Source: Fastidiosipila sp964627125 (lineage in GTDB: Bacteria > Bacillota > Clostridia > Saccharofermentanales > Fastidiosipilaceae). From it: DNA of 64,000 nucleotides. The notes beneath the pieces were generated by a model that was not told where the DNA came from, searched no databases, and saw only the letters and a program-made list of their open reading frames with translations. The stretch's first letter is position 1. Every line of letters starts with the position of its first letter. This document shows positions 41,983-51,322 of the stretch, in pieces. The stretch lies in assembly GCA_964627125.1 (NCBI GenBank), contig CAZVJQ010000003.1, positions 9,470 to 73,469 of the forward strand, given 5' to 3'. The translations under genes and the position numbers were made by a program.

Positions 41983-42020
41983 AAAAAAATGCTTCAAGAT
42001 GGATAGTCTTGAAGCTTTTT
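41983..42020. terminator. Bidirectional terminator between secG and the CofE-like gene
   Basis: A perfect 9-bp stem (41991-41999 with 42007-42015) has five T after it on the plus strand and a run of A before it, so it can end transcripts from both sides. Confidence 0.88.
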
Positions 42021-42040
42021 GTACTTTAATAGATATTCTG

Positions 42041-43240
42041 TTATTCATCTGCCATATCGTCGAAGTAACCTTGAATCCAAACTATTGGAGTACCTTTATC
42101 TCCTGAACCAGAAGTAAGATCTGATAATGATCCTAATAAGTCAGTTATTTGACGAGGAGTAGTTCCTTCTGATGCCATCTTAGAAACGCCTGTATCATCA
42201 TCAGATTTATTAGCTATGAAATCTTTAACTGCAGAGTCTAATTCTGCGCCAGTTAAATTTGCAAATTTATTGTCAGCAATATATTTCAGTTTAATTTCTT
42301 GTGGTACACCAGATAATCCATCAGTATATGCAGGAGAGACTACAGGGTCAGCTAATTCCCAGATTCTGCTACTTGGGTCTCTGAAAGCTCCATCGCCATA
42401 GACCATAACTTCAATAAGTTTACCTGTAGCTTCAGACAACCTTTCGCTTATTCTATCAACAACCTCTTGACTATCTCTAGGGAAGAGCTTGATAGATTCT
42501 TCAGTAGCTTTATTCGCTCCAAGCATTCCGTATTCTGCATTAAAACCACTACCCTCAACTGATTCGCTTAGTATAGATTCGATATTGTAGAGGGTATTTG
42601 CTCCACCTGTTCTTAATCTTTCTAAGTTAACAAATCTACTATGGATATCACAAGTAAGTACGTCTTTTGTATAATCTAGAATTGTTCTTGGATTATTAGA
42701 AAAGATAATTTCTGCTTCACATCCTTCAGCTTCTATAATACTTCTATAGTAACTAACATAATCTACACCTGTGTAAGGGTGTAAACTCTCGCCAAAGTGA
42801 GCTCTAAACAATTCTTCATTTAAAGGAGAGGACCATGGATTTAAGCCACTTTCTTCAAATGCTTCAGCCGTTATTAATTGATTACCGACTTCGTCTGCTG
42901 GGTAGCTTAATTGTAAGTAGATTTTCTTAGATGCTCTAGCTATACCTTTAAGGCTCATAGCAAATCTATTTCTACTTAGTATAGGGAATACTAAACCAAT
43001 CTCACCTGATGGATATTTATTTCTAATATCTGTTGCGATTTGATCTACACTAGCGTAATTTCCCTGAGCTCTTGCTACTATTGATTCAGTGATTGCAATA
43101 ACATCAAGATCTTTGAACTGAAGATTTTCAGATGCAGCTGCCTCTAAGACAGAGTTACTGACGACTTCAACTATATCAGTTCCTTCGTTAATGATTGGTG
43201 CTCTAATACCCCTTGAAACTGTTCCTATTAATCTGGCCAT
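42041..43240 (-). CDS. CofE-like (F420-0:L-glutamate ligase family) protein
   Basis: The 399-residue product resembles the family of CofE, which adds glutamates to coenzyme F420-0. Visible features are the N-terminal GTVSRGIRAPIINEGTDIVE, DVIAITESIVARAQGN, the GEIGLVFPILSRNRFAMSLKGIA segment and the VYGDGAFRDPSSRIWELADP region with conserved acidic residues. A strong AGGAGG precedes the ATG. No other F420 biosynthetic gene is in the window, and most Gram-positive anaerobes lack F420, so the true substrate is probably another glutamate-accepting molecule. It is monocistronic. The family is fairly sure, the reaction unknown. Confidence 0.72.
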   Translation of the reverse strand: MARLIGTVSRGIRAPIINEGTDIVEVVSNSVLEAAASENLQFKDLDVIAITESIVARAQGNYASVDQIATDIRNKYPSGEIGLVFPILSRNRFAMSLKGIARASKKIYLQLSYPADEVGNQLITAEAFEESGLNPWSSPLNEELFRAHFGESLHPYTGVDYVSYYRSIIEAEGCEAEIIFSNNPRTILDYTKDVLTCDIHSRFVNLERLRTGGANTLYNIESILSESVEGSGFNAEYGMLGANKATEESIKLFPRDSQEVVDRISERLSEATGKLIEVMVYGDGAFRDPSSRIWELADPVVSPAYTDGLSGVPQEIKLKYIADNKFANLTGAELDSAVKDFIANKSDDDTGVSKMASEGTTPRQITDLLGSLSDLTSGSGDKGTPIVWIQGYFDDMADE

Positions 43241-43889
43241 ATGGACCTCCTAAAACTTTTTACGCAATAATTGTACACCAAAACTAAGTTAAATATATTT
43301 CATAGTGAAACTACTTATTGATAGGGAGACATATGGAGGGGTTTGGCAAATAAAATAGAAATATGCAAAAAAATGTATGCGAATATTACTTGGAGCAGGC
43401 CAAATGACAGTAGTTTTGTGTATATTGGCAATAAGAAATATGATTATCAGTAATGCGCTCGTTAAATCAACTAATCGTGTACATTTCATATGCAAAAGTA
43501 ATGAATTTTTATACATAAATATTCATTATTGAAATAATTTAGTAAACTTAAAACTCTAATTAATTCAAAGTATGTTCAAATAAAATCCAGAATTAAAAAG
43601 AAAAACACATTTGAAGAAAATTATAAATAGAAAATACATGAAAAGTTTTCTTATTAAGCTTGAAATTTGCTCAGAAATAATGTTTCTTGAACTCTAAAAA
43701 ATTAGAAATCGATCAAAAATAGCACGAAAACGCATGAAAAATGTATCGAATTCTGACTTTAACTCGAAAATGGCTTAAATCTGAGCTTTTATTGTTTAAT
43801 TTTAGAAAAGAGTCTGATAAACTTGGTAGAAATAAATCGTGTATTAATAAATATGCGATTGTTATACAGGCAAAAACAAAATTAAACAG
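43241..43889. other. Gene-free AT-rich region between the CofE-like gene and oppA
   Basis: About 650 bases contain no convincing ORF, tRNA or strong hairpin on either strand. It holds the divergent promoters for the two flanking genes, but no clear -35/-10 pair stands out. Several short AT-rich near-palindromes occur, none compelling. Confidence 0.6.
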
Positions 43890-43916
43890 ATGCTTGTATA
43901 TAAGAAGGAGGAAGAA

Positions 43917-46430
43917 ATGCGTAAATTTGTTAAAGCAATTAGTGCGGCTTTAGTATTAACACTTTTCTTATCTGCATGTAACAATGGTGACGGTAGCGAA
44001 ACTGGCGGTACTACTGATGGTGGTAGCGATCAGACAACAGCTGGTGGCGAAGATGACGGTACCGACAACACTGATGATACAGACGATACAGATAATACAG
44101 ATGGTGGTAACACTGGCGAAGGCGCAGCTGTTCACGCGGACGAGAGAGAATTTACCTACGTAACTTACATGGGTAAAGAAGGTACAACATGGAACCCACA
44201 TGCTTGGGAAACAAATGCTGACGACGTATTCTCAGCTTATGTATTCCCACCATTCGTTACAGCTATCCCAGCTGATGAAGGTGGTTTCGAGTGGTTCTTT
44301 GAATCAGCTACAGGTGTAGAAGATATTACTACTGACTATGTAGGAGACGAGAACTGGGTAATTCCAGAAGACGCAACAGAAGGTTATGTATACAAGATTC
44401 ACTTACGTGAAGGCGTAGAGTGGGAAGATGGTACAGTTGTTGACGCAGACGCTTATGTCTACAGTATGCAACAATTACTAGACCCAGAAATGAAGAACTA
44501 CCGTGCTAATACATACTACAACGGTGCAGCAGCAATCCAAGGTGCTAGAGACTACTACGAGAGTGATAAGGCTGGCGAAACTAAATATCGTTCACCACTA
44601 TCAGGTACTGTAGAAGAAGGTGCAACTCTATACTTTAGTACTGAGTTACCTACTGAAACATTTGGTGATTCATTAGATGCATCAGAAGAGAACTACGGTT
44701 CGTACTATGAAGTAGATGGTGAAAACATTGTTGAAAAATATAGAGGCCAAGGTGTTATTGAAGTTACAGAAGAAGTCCAAGCTGACTTAGTAGCATTAGC
44801 AGGAAACTTATACTCAGATCCTGAAAATGACTGGGTAGAGTTAGCACAACTTGAAGATGGCGTATATAGAGACCAAGACTTCAGCTACGTTGGTTTATTC
44901 AAGGGTGATACAGACCACGAATTAATTTACGTATTAGATCAACCACAAACAGAATTCTTCTTCCTCTCAGGATTAACAGGAAACTGGATTGTACACGAAG
45001 ATTTATACGAAGCTGGTAAATCACAAGTTGAAAACTTAGTTGCTACAGATTACGCAACAAACGCTGAAACAACAATTTCATTTGGTCCATACAGACTTGT
45101 ATCATACGAGCCAGGTAGACAAATGAGACTAGAAAGAAATGAATCATTCTTTGGTTGGGAATTACCAGAGTACGATAATATGTTCCAAGCAGATAACATT
45201 GTTTATGAAATTATCGATGATCCAAACACAGCTCTACAATTATTTAACTCAGGTCAGTTAGATAGTGTTTCATTAGACGCTACAACAATTGAATCATACA
45301 GATTTAGTGATTACTTAGTTATGGCAGATAACTCATATACATATAGATTTATCTTTGCTACAGATCCAGCAGCTTTAGAAAACTTAGAAGCTGAAGCAGG
45401 AGATGGAAGCAACAAACAAGTATTACAATACGATAACTTCCGTAAGGCTATCTCTCTATCATTAAACAGAACAGAGATTGCTCAACAAACAACAGCAGGT
45501 AACAAACCAGGATTCTTCCTATTCAACTCACTATACTACTACGACGTAGAGAATGATCCAGCATCTATCTACCGTAATAGTGCACAAGCTATGAAGGTTG
45601 TATTAAACCTATACGAAGTTGATTACGAAGATGACGCAACAGCAGAAGATTTACAACCAATTCATGACTCAATTTCAGGTTATGACGTAGAAGCAGCTAG
45701 CGAATTATTCCAAGAAGTATACGAACAAGCAATTGAAGACGGTACATATACAGATGGTCAAGACGTTAATATTAACGTTATGATCTCAGCAGCAGCATCA
45801 TTAACTCCAGATAGTACACGTCAAATGGACTTAATAAATGATATGTTGACTGATGCAACAGAAGGTACAGGATTCGAAGGCAGAGTTTCAGTTAATTATC
45901 AAACAGGTGCTGAAGACCGTTACGGTGACGTAGCTCGTGGCCAAAGAGAAGCAATCATTGGTGCATGGGGTGGTGCAGCATTCTACCCATTCAGTACAAT
46001 TAGAGTCTATACAGACGCTGATTACATGGGTGGTCTAGAAAACATTCACGAATCTAATGGTTGGGATCCATCAACTGTAGAGTTAACATTAACTTATGAC
46101 TGGGACGGTGACGGTGAAGAAACAGAAGAAACCAGAACCCTAACAAGATGGGCACAAACAATTAACGGTGCAGGTGAGTATGCAAATGATAATGATGCAG
46201 CATTACACATCTTCTCTAACTTAGAGTTGGCTGTATTACAAAGTTACCAAAACATTCCAGTATATACAGGAACAGACGTTAACTTACACTCACAAAAACT
46301 TGATTACCACACATACGAATACAACATTATGTACGGATTCGGTGGTCTAAGATTATACGAATTCCACTACGATGACGTAGAATGGGCACAATACGTAGAA
46401 GATCAAGGCGGAGAGCTAAACTACGAATAA
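43917..46430 (+). CDS. Oligopeptide-binding lipoprotein, SBP family 5 (OppA-like)
   Basis: This is the extracellular receptor of an oligopeptide ABC transporter. The signal ends in the lipobox LSAC with Cys21, followed by an Asp/Thr/Gly-rich linker (about 22-75). Family 5 features include FTYVTYMGKEGTTWNPHAW, VYKIHLREGVEWEDGT and YVYSMQQLLDPEMKN. At 837 residues it is much longer than typical OppA proteins (about 520-600). The start is the ATG at 43917 after AAGGAGGAAG. A strong terminator separates it from oppBCDF, an arrangement often linked to excess receptor production. Peptide preference is unknown. Confidence 0.9.
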   Translation: MRKFVKAISAALVLTLFLSACNNGDGSETGGTTDGGSDQTTAGGEDDGTDNTDDTDDTDNTDGGNTGEGAAVHADEREFTYVTYMGKEGTTWNPHAWETNADDVFSAYVFPPFVTAIPADEGGFEWFFESATGVEDITTDYVGDENWVIPEDATEGYVYKIHLREGVEWEDGTVVDADAYVYSMQQLLDPEMKNYRANTYYNGAAAIQGARDYYESDKAGETKYRSPLSGTVEEGATLYFSTELPTETFGDSLDASEENYGSYYEVDGENIVEKYRGQGVIEVTEEVQADLVALAGNLYSDPENDWVELAQLEDGVYRDQDFSYVGLFKGDTDHELIYVLDQPQTEFFFLSGLTGNWIVHEDLYEAGKSQVENLVATDYATNAETTISFGPYRLVSYEPGRQMRLERNESFFGWELPEYDNMFQADNIVYEIIDDPNTALQLFNSGQLDSVSLDATTIESYRFSDYLVMADNSYTYRFIFATDPAALENLEAEAGDGSNKQVLQYDNFRKAISLSLNRTEIAQQTTAGNKPGFFLFNSLYYYDVENDPASIYRNSAQAMKVVLNLYEVDYEDDATAEDLQPIHDSISGYDVEAASELFQEVYEQAIEDGTYTDGQDVNINVMISAAASLTPDSTRQMDLINDMLTDATEGTGFEGRVSVNYQTGAEDRYGDVARGQREAIIGAWGGAAFYPFSTIRVYTDADYMGGLENIHESNGWDPSTVELTLTYDWDGDGEETEETRTLTRWAQTINGAGEYANDNDAALHIFSNLELAVLQSYQNIPVYTGTDVNLHSQKLDYHTYEYNIMYGFGGLRLYEFHYDDVEWAQYVEDQGGELNYE

Positions 46431-46468
46431 TCGAATTATTAGTAGAAAAGTTATAGAAACAAATTCAA

Positions 46469-46506
46469 GTATGCTGTGGCATTCAAAAGCCACAGCATAC
46501 ATTTTT
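46469..46506 (+). terminator. Strong terminator between oppA and oppB
   Basis: A perfect 12-bp stem (46469-46480 with 46489-46500) with an 8-base loop is followed by ATTTTT. Confidence 0.93.
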
Positions 46507-46588
46507 AAAGTTTAAATGTGAAATTTACCCGGAAAAGAAATTCACAAAATTATATTGTTACTATTCTTATATTTGTGCAATAAATCAA

Positions 46589-46617
46589 TTAACATGAAGT
46601 CGAAAAAAAATTATAAT
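46589..46617 (+). promoter_or_regulatory. Promoter of oppBCDF
   Basis: TTAACA (46589-46594) and a perfect TATAAT (46612-46617) are spaced by 17 bases, with an A-tract in the spacer. Confidence 0.78.
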
Positions 46618-46692
46618 GGACTTTAAACTTTAATTCTTTATAAGTAAAAATATACTGGATTTTAACGAAATTTTATCGAAAAGGAAAATGAG

Positions 46693-47673
46693 ATGAGTAC
46701 AGCGACAAAAAACACTATTAAGTATGTTGTTAAACGTATAGTATTAGCTTTAATTACTGCGTCTATCATCATGTTTATTAGTTTTATTCTTATCAAGATG
46801 CTAGAACCAGAAACCCCTATGATGGGTGAGCAAGCTGCCAATGAGATGGCACGACGAGAAGCCCTGGGTTATAACAAACCGGTTATTGTTCAATTTGGTA
46901 TCTATTTACGAAACATAGTTACAAGTTGGGACTGGGGTACATCATGGAAAGTTGCCTACATGCAGCCAGTTACTAGAGTTATTAGTACAAGAATAACTCC
47001 TACAGTAATCTTAAACGTCTATTCAACAATATTAGCTATTCCAGTTGGTATTACCTTAGGAGTTGTAGCAGCATTAAATAAGAATAATTGGATTGATAAC
47101 TTTATTTCTACATTTGTTATGATTTTCGCATCAGTTCCAAGTTTTGTTTACGCATTCTTACTTCAATTTTCATTAGGTTATAAACTCGGTTGGCTACCTA
47201 TTATCGTAGCTTCTCAATATGAAGCAGGTGGAACATGGTTCAGTACAACGATGTTTATATCAATGATTATGCCAATACTATCTCTTTCATTTGGTAGTAT
47301 CGCAGGATTTGCAAGATTAACAAGAGCTGAGCTAGTAGAGAGTCTAACATCTGATTATATGTTATTAGCTAGAACCAAGGGACTTACACAGGGACAAGCA
47401 ACAGTTAGACACGCATTGAAAAATGCTATGGTCCCAATATTACCAGCAATTATTGCAAACTTCTTAGCTGTTATGGGTGGTTCATTAGTTATAGAACGAG
47501 TATTCGCTATTAATGGTATGGGTGGATTATTAATTACATCTATTAATATGCGTGACTACGACGTTTTCGTTGCAACTACAATGTTCTATACAGTTATAGG
47601 TTTATTAGCAAATATTGTTGTTGACCTAAGTTATGGATTCTTAGATCCTAGAATTAGAATTGGAGAGAGGTAA
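46693..47673 (+). CDS. oppB: Oligopeptide ABC transporter permease OppB
   Basis: OppB is one of two permease subunits. The 326 residues have six membrane segments, the N-terminal VVKRIVLALITASIIMFISF and the EAA coupling loop near RAELVESLTSDYMLLARTKG, which contacts the ATPases. Length and layout are normal for the family, unlike its partner OppC. AAAGGAAAATG precedes the start. It is followed five bases later by oppC. Confidence 0.95.
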   Translation: MSTATKNTIKYVVKRIVLALITASIIMFISFILIKMLEPETPMMGEQAANEMARREALGYNKPVIVQFGIYLRNIVTSWDWGTSWKVAYMQPVTRVISTRITPTVILNVYSTILAIPVGITLGVVAALNKNNWIDNFISTFVMIFASVPSFVYAFLLQFSLGYKLGWLPIIVASQYEAGGTWFSTTMFISMIMPILSLSFGSIAGFARLTRAELVESLTSDYMLLARTKGLTQGQATVRHALKNAMVPILPAIIANFLAVMGGSLVIERVFAINGMGGLLITSINMRDYDVFVATTMFYTVIGLLANIVVDLSYGFLDPRIRIGER

Positions 47674-47678
47674 TAGAT

Positions 47679-49223
47679 ATGGCTAACAAAGAATTTAATG
47701 ACATACCTCAAGAAAAATTTGAATTAGTACAGCACGATAGACCAATATATGATGCAAAGATTGAGACTAAATCTATATCATATTTAGGTGATGCTGCTAG
47801 ACGTTTTGCAAAGAATGGTGCATCAGTAGCTGCCTTTATCATTATCATTTTAATAGTATTGTTCGCAGTCGTTGCTCCTATGTTTTCACCATATGATGTT
47901 TCATATGTTGATGGTACATACACTCGTGTTAGACCTAAAATCCAGGCGTTTGAAAGAACAGGTTTCTGGGATGGTTCTAAGACAGTATCAGCTAGTGATA
48001 GATATTTTATATATTTAAATGCTATTGGTATGGGTGCTGCAGACACTGATGGTGCAGGCGGTGTAACTTGGGATGAAGGTAAAGAAGATGAGTTCAGAGC
48101 TATAAACTCATTTGAAGATCCATATGTTAACCAAGATAGAAGATATAGAAATGTGTCAGTTGACTCATATTACCTAACAGGATTTAAATATGAAACTATG
48201 ACTAGAGCTAAGATGGAATCTATTCAAGAATGGGAAGAAGAAACTGGTTTACAAGTTATTTATCCTATGATTAATAAGAATGAATCTATGCACTCACAGT
48301 CAGATGCTAACTACTGGTACAAGCACTCTGCTAATGGTACTCCGCTAAATGCACGTGGACGCCAAATGGAACTTGAAGATGTTATTGCAGATGGTTTAAT
48401 TCCAAATTATATTTACAATACTGACGGTGAGATTGCTTACTATCAACAAAGAGACCGTACAATGGTTGAAGTTAGAGTTCTATATTACAACTACTTCCAA
48501 TATACACATGGTTTCGCACCAGCTAATGCCTTTGGTACTGATGGTCTAGGATATGACATCATGGTTAGAGTAGCTCAAGGTACAAGATTATCCTTGATCC
48601 TAGCTAGTGTTGTTTCATTATTCAACCTAACATTCGGTGCTCTATATGGTGCATTACAAGGTTACTACGGTGGTACTATTGATTTGGTACTTGACAGAAT
48701 TACTGACGTTATCGGTGGTATGCCATTTATTGTTATAGCAACTCTATTCCAGCTTCACTTGGTCCAGACGGGAATGGTCTCGGTGTTTGAGGGTGTTATA
48801 TTCGCCTTCTGTTTCCAAGGTTGGATAAGTACAGCATCTAGGGTTAGAACACAGTTCTATAGATTTAAGAATGAAGAGTATATTTTATCAGCAAGAAGTA
48901 TGGGTGCTGGTGATGCAAGATTAATGCTAAGACACATTTTCCCTAATGCTATCGGTACAATCATTACCTCATCTGTATTAGTTATTCCAGGAACAATTAT
49001 GAGTGAGTCATCACTATCATACCTAGGTGTAATTAACTTCAACAGTAGAGCGATGACATCACTAGGTACAATGTTAAGTAATGGTCAAGGATACTTGGCT
49101 ACTGACCCACACATCTTATTTGCTCCAGCTATCGTTATCTCATTGATGATGATCAGCTTCAACTTATTTGGTAATGGACTAAGAGATGCATTTAACCCAT
49201 CACTGAGAGGATCGGAAGATTAA
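47679..49223 (+). CDS. oppC: Oligopeptide ABC transporter permease OppC with large extracellular insertion
   Basis: The second permease has 514 residues instead of about 300. After the N-terminal membrane helix (about 50-72) a stretch of roughly 220 residues, hydrophilic and Tyr/Asp/Glu-rich, precedes the conserved core, which starts near residue 290 (MVRVAQGTRLSLILASVVS) and includes the coupling loop EEYILSARSMGAGDARLMLR. By topology the inserted domain lies outside the membrane, where it could contact the enlarged receptor. The frame is continuous and codon use is like that of its neighbours. Confidence 0.92.
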   Translation: MANKEFNDIPQEKFELVQHDRPIYDAKIETKSISYLGDAARRFAKNGASVAAFIIIILIVLFAVVAPMFSPYDVSYVDGTYTRVRPKIQAFERTGFWDGSKTVSASDRYFIYLNAIGMGAADTDGAGGVTWDEGKEDEFRAINSFEDPYVNQDRRYRNVSVDSYYLTGFKYETMTRAKMESIQEWEEETGLQVIYPMINKNESMHSQSDANYWYKHSANGTPLNARGRQMELEDVIADGLIPNYIYNTDGEIAYYQQRDRTMVEVRVLYYNYFQYTHGFAPANAFGTDGLGYDIMVRVAQGTRLSLILASVVSLFNLTFGALYGALQGYYGGTIDLVLDRITDVIGGMPFIVIATLFQLHLVQTGMVSVFEGVIFAFCFQGWISTASRVRTQFYRFKNEEYILSARSMGAGDARLMLRHIFPNAIGTIITSSVLVIPGTIMSESSLSYLGVINFNSRAMTSLGTMLSNGQGYLATDPHILFAPAIVISLMMISFNLFGNGLRDAFNPSLRGSED

Positions 49224-49224
49224 T

Positions 49225-51321
49225 ATGGCAAAAACAAAATTAGAAGTAAATAACTTAAGATTATCTTTCTGGACCAACAATGGTACAGTCAAGGCTGTTA
49301 GAGATATTTCCTTCGATGTAAAAGAAGGAGAAACATTAGCCCTAGTAGGTGAGTCTGGTTCTGGTAAGTCAGTAACCAGCCGTGCCATTATGGGTATCCT
49401 AGCAGGTAACGCAATCGTAGAAGGTGGAGAAATTTTCTACGATGGTATGGACTTATTACAAATTCCAGAAGAAGAGTACAACAAACTACGTGGTAATAGA
49501 ATATCAATGATTTTCCAAGATCCACTAAGTAGCTTGAACCCAATCATGAAGGTTGGACAACAGATAACTGAAGCGATGATTGCTAACAACAAATCACGTA
49601 AGAATTCAGCTAAAGAAGAATTGAATAGAATTTCAGATGGTCTGAAAGCTATAAGTTCTGAAGCAAATACAGATAGTACTTTCCTACCATTATTTAATAA
49701 ATTCAATAAATATATTGAAACAGGTAATAAGACTGGTGGAGATTACTCAGATGCTGTGAATGCTTTAGAAACTGTATCTAAACAAGCTGGTAACCTAAGA
49801 TTGGAATTATTAGGTGATAGCGACGGTAATGAGTTAGCCAAACTACTAGAAGACTTACTTAAAGATGCTGAAGGAATATATTCTGATTTCACTATTGAAA
49901 AAAATAATACTGAATGTGCAAGAATCATTGATAATATTCAGACATCAAAAAATAAATTGAAGAATTCTTCAAGATTGAGCGACTCAGATGTAAAAGCTGA
50001 GAAAGTTTCATTAGATGAAGATTTAAGAAACTTACAAACATTAGCTGACGATATTCTTGCAAAAGAAGATCCAAATTGGATGCTTGTTGGCTATGCTCTT
50101 GAAGAAAATAAATCAGATATCAAAACAAACTACAATAATCCAGCATTAATGAAAGTGTTCGAGGATGAATTCTTAAATGATCTTATTGCTGAAATAGCAG
50201 TCTTGAATGAGTTTGAAGACAAGAGAATTAAAGAGAATTCAAGAAATCTATTAAGCGAAGTTGAAGAGACCATTGACAATATTAAAGGTGGATTTGATAT
50301 CAACTACGTAAGTAGAAGAACAAATCTAGTAGAAAAAGAGACTCCAAAAGTTCTAAATAGAATTGCAATATTAAGAGACTCATTTACACGTACATTTAAT
50401 AAGTCAGTAAATACACATATTGATAACTTTAAAGATACTCAATTAAAGGGTAGAAAACAAAAACGTAGTGAATTTGAACGTTCTAAATTAGAAACTAGAT
50501 CACAAGCAAATATTCTAAGTCTTTATGAAAGAATTAAAACTAGTTTAAAAAATAAAGTTAATGCAAATCATGACTATACAGTAGAAGCTAGAGAAATTGT
50601 AAACTACCTAAATAATCAAGTTGCTGATGCTTCATACACATTGACACCTAGCTTAGCTAAGTCTAGAGGTATTGCCTTAATGGATGAGGTTGGTATTAGT
50701 GAAGCTCGTAAGAGATTTGAACAATATCCATTCGAGTTCTCAGGTGGTATGAGACAACGTGTTGTTATCGCGATTGCACTTTCATCAAGTCCAGACTTAT
50801 TAATCTGTGATGAGCCAACAACAGCTCTGGACGTTACTATTCAAGCTCAAATCCTTGACTTAATTAAGGACTTGAAGAAAAAACGTAACTTCTCAGTTAT
50901 CTTCATTACTCACGACTTAGGTGTTGTTGCAAATATTGCAGATAAGATTGCTGTTATGTATGCAGGTAAGATTGTTGAATATGGTACTGTTGATGAAATT
51001 TTCTACGAGCCAGCTCACCCATATACATGGGGTCTATTATCATCAATGCCTGACCTAGATACTACAGAGAGACTTGTATCTATTCCAGGTACACCACCAA
51101 ACATGATTCAACCTCCTACAGGAGATGCATTTGCACCTAGAAATAGGTATGCTTTGGCCATTGACTTCGAGGAAGAACCACCTACATTTAAAGTTAGTGA
51201 AACACACTCAGCATCTACATGGTTGCTACACGATAAGGCTCCTAAAGTGGAACCACCTAGAATCGTCACAGACCGTATTGAACGTATGACTAAAAATAAT
51301 GCTGAAGTAGAGGGGGCTTAG
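49225..51321 (+). CDS. oppD: Oligopeptide ABC transporter ATPase OppD with about 360-residue helical insertion
   Basis: This is the first of two ATPases. Walker A GESGSGKS is at residues 42-49 and the Q-loop MIFQDPLSSLNP starts at 95. From about 120 to 478 a long insertion, rich in Lys, Glu, Asn and Leu and probably helical, separates the Q-loop from the rest. The normal sequence then resumes: GISEARKRFEQYPFEF, signature FSGGMRQRVVIAIAL (from about 505), Walker B LLICDEPTTALDV, and the C-terminal oligopeptide-transporter domain GTPPNMIQPP. The total is 698 residues against about 330-350 normally. All catalytic motifs are intact, so the ATPase is likely active. Confidence 0.93.
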   Translation: MAKTKLEVNNLRLSFWTNNGTVKAVRDISFDVKEGETLALVGESGSGKSVTSRAIMGILAGNAIVEGGEIFYDGMDLLQIPEEEYNKLRGNRISMIFQDPLSSLNPIMKVGQQITEAMIANNKSRKNSAKEELNRISDGLKAISSEANTDSTFLPLFNKFNKYIETGNKTGGDYSDAVNALETVSKQAGNLRLELLGDSDGNELAKLLEDLLKDAEGIYSDFTIEKNNTECARIIDNIQTSKNKLKNSSRLSDSDVKAEKVSLDEDLRNLQTLADDILAKEDPNWMLVGYALEENKSDIKTNYNNPALMKVFEDEFLNDLIAEIAVLNEFEDKRIKENSRNLLSEVEETIDNIKGGFDINYVSRRTNLVEKETPKVLNRIAILRDSFTRTFNKSVNTHIDNFKDTQLKGRKQKRSEFERSKLETRSQANILSLYERIKTSLKNKVNANHDYTVEAREIVNYLNNQVADASYTLTPSLAKSRGIALMDEVGISEARKRFEQYPFEFSGGMRQRVVIAIALSSSPDLLICDEPTTALDVTIQAQILDLIKDLKKKRNFSVIFITHDLGVVANIADKIAVMYAGKIVEYGTVDEIFYEPAHPYTWGLLSSMPDLDTTERLVSIPGTPPNMIQPPTGDAFAPRNRYALAIDFEEEPPTFKVSETHSASTWLLHDKAPKVEPPRIVTDRIERMTKNNAEVEGA

Positions 51322-51322
51322 A

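Noticed and set aside
43741..43953. A 70-residue ORF before oppA
   Set aside because: It has no ribosome site, overlaps the oppA start in another frame and its composition is like translated AT-rich noise.
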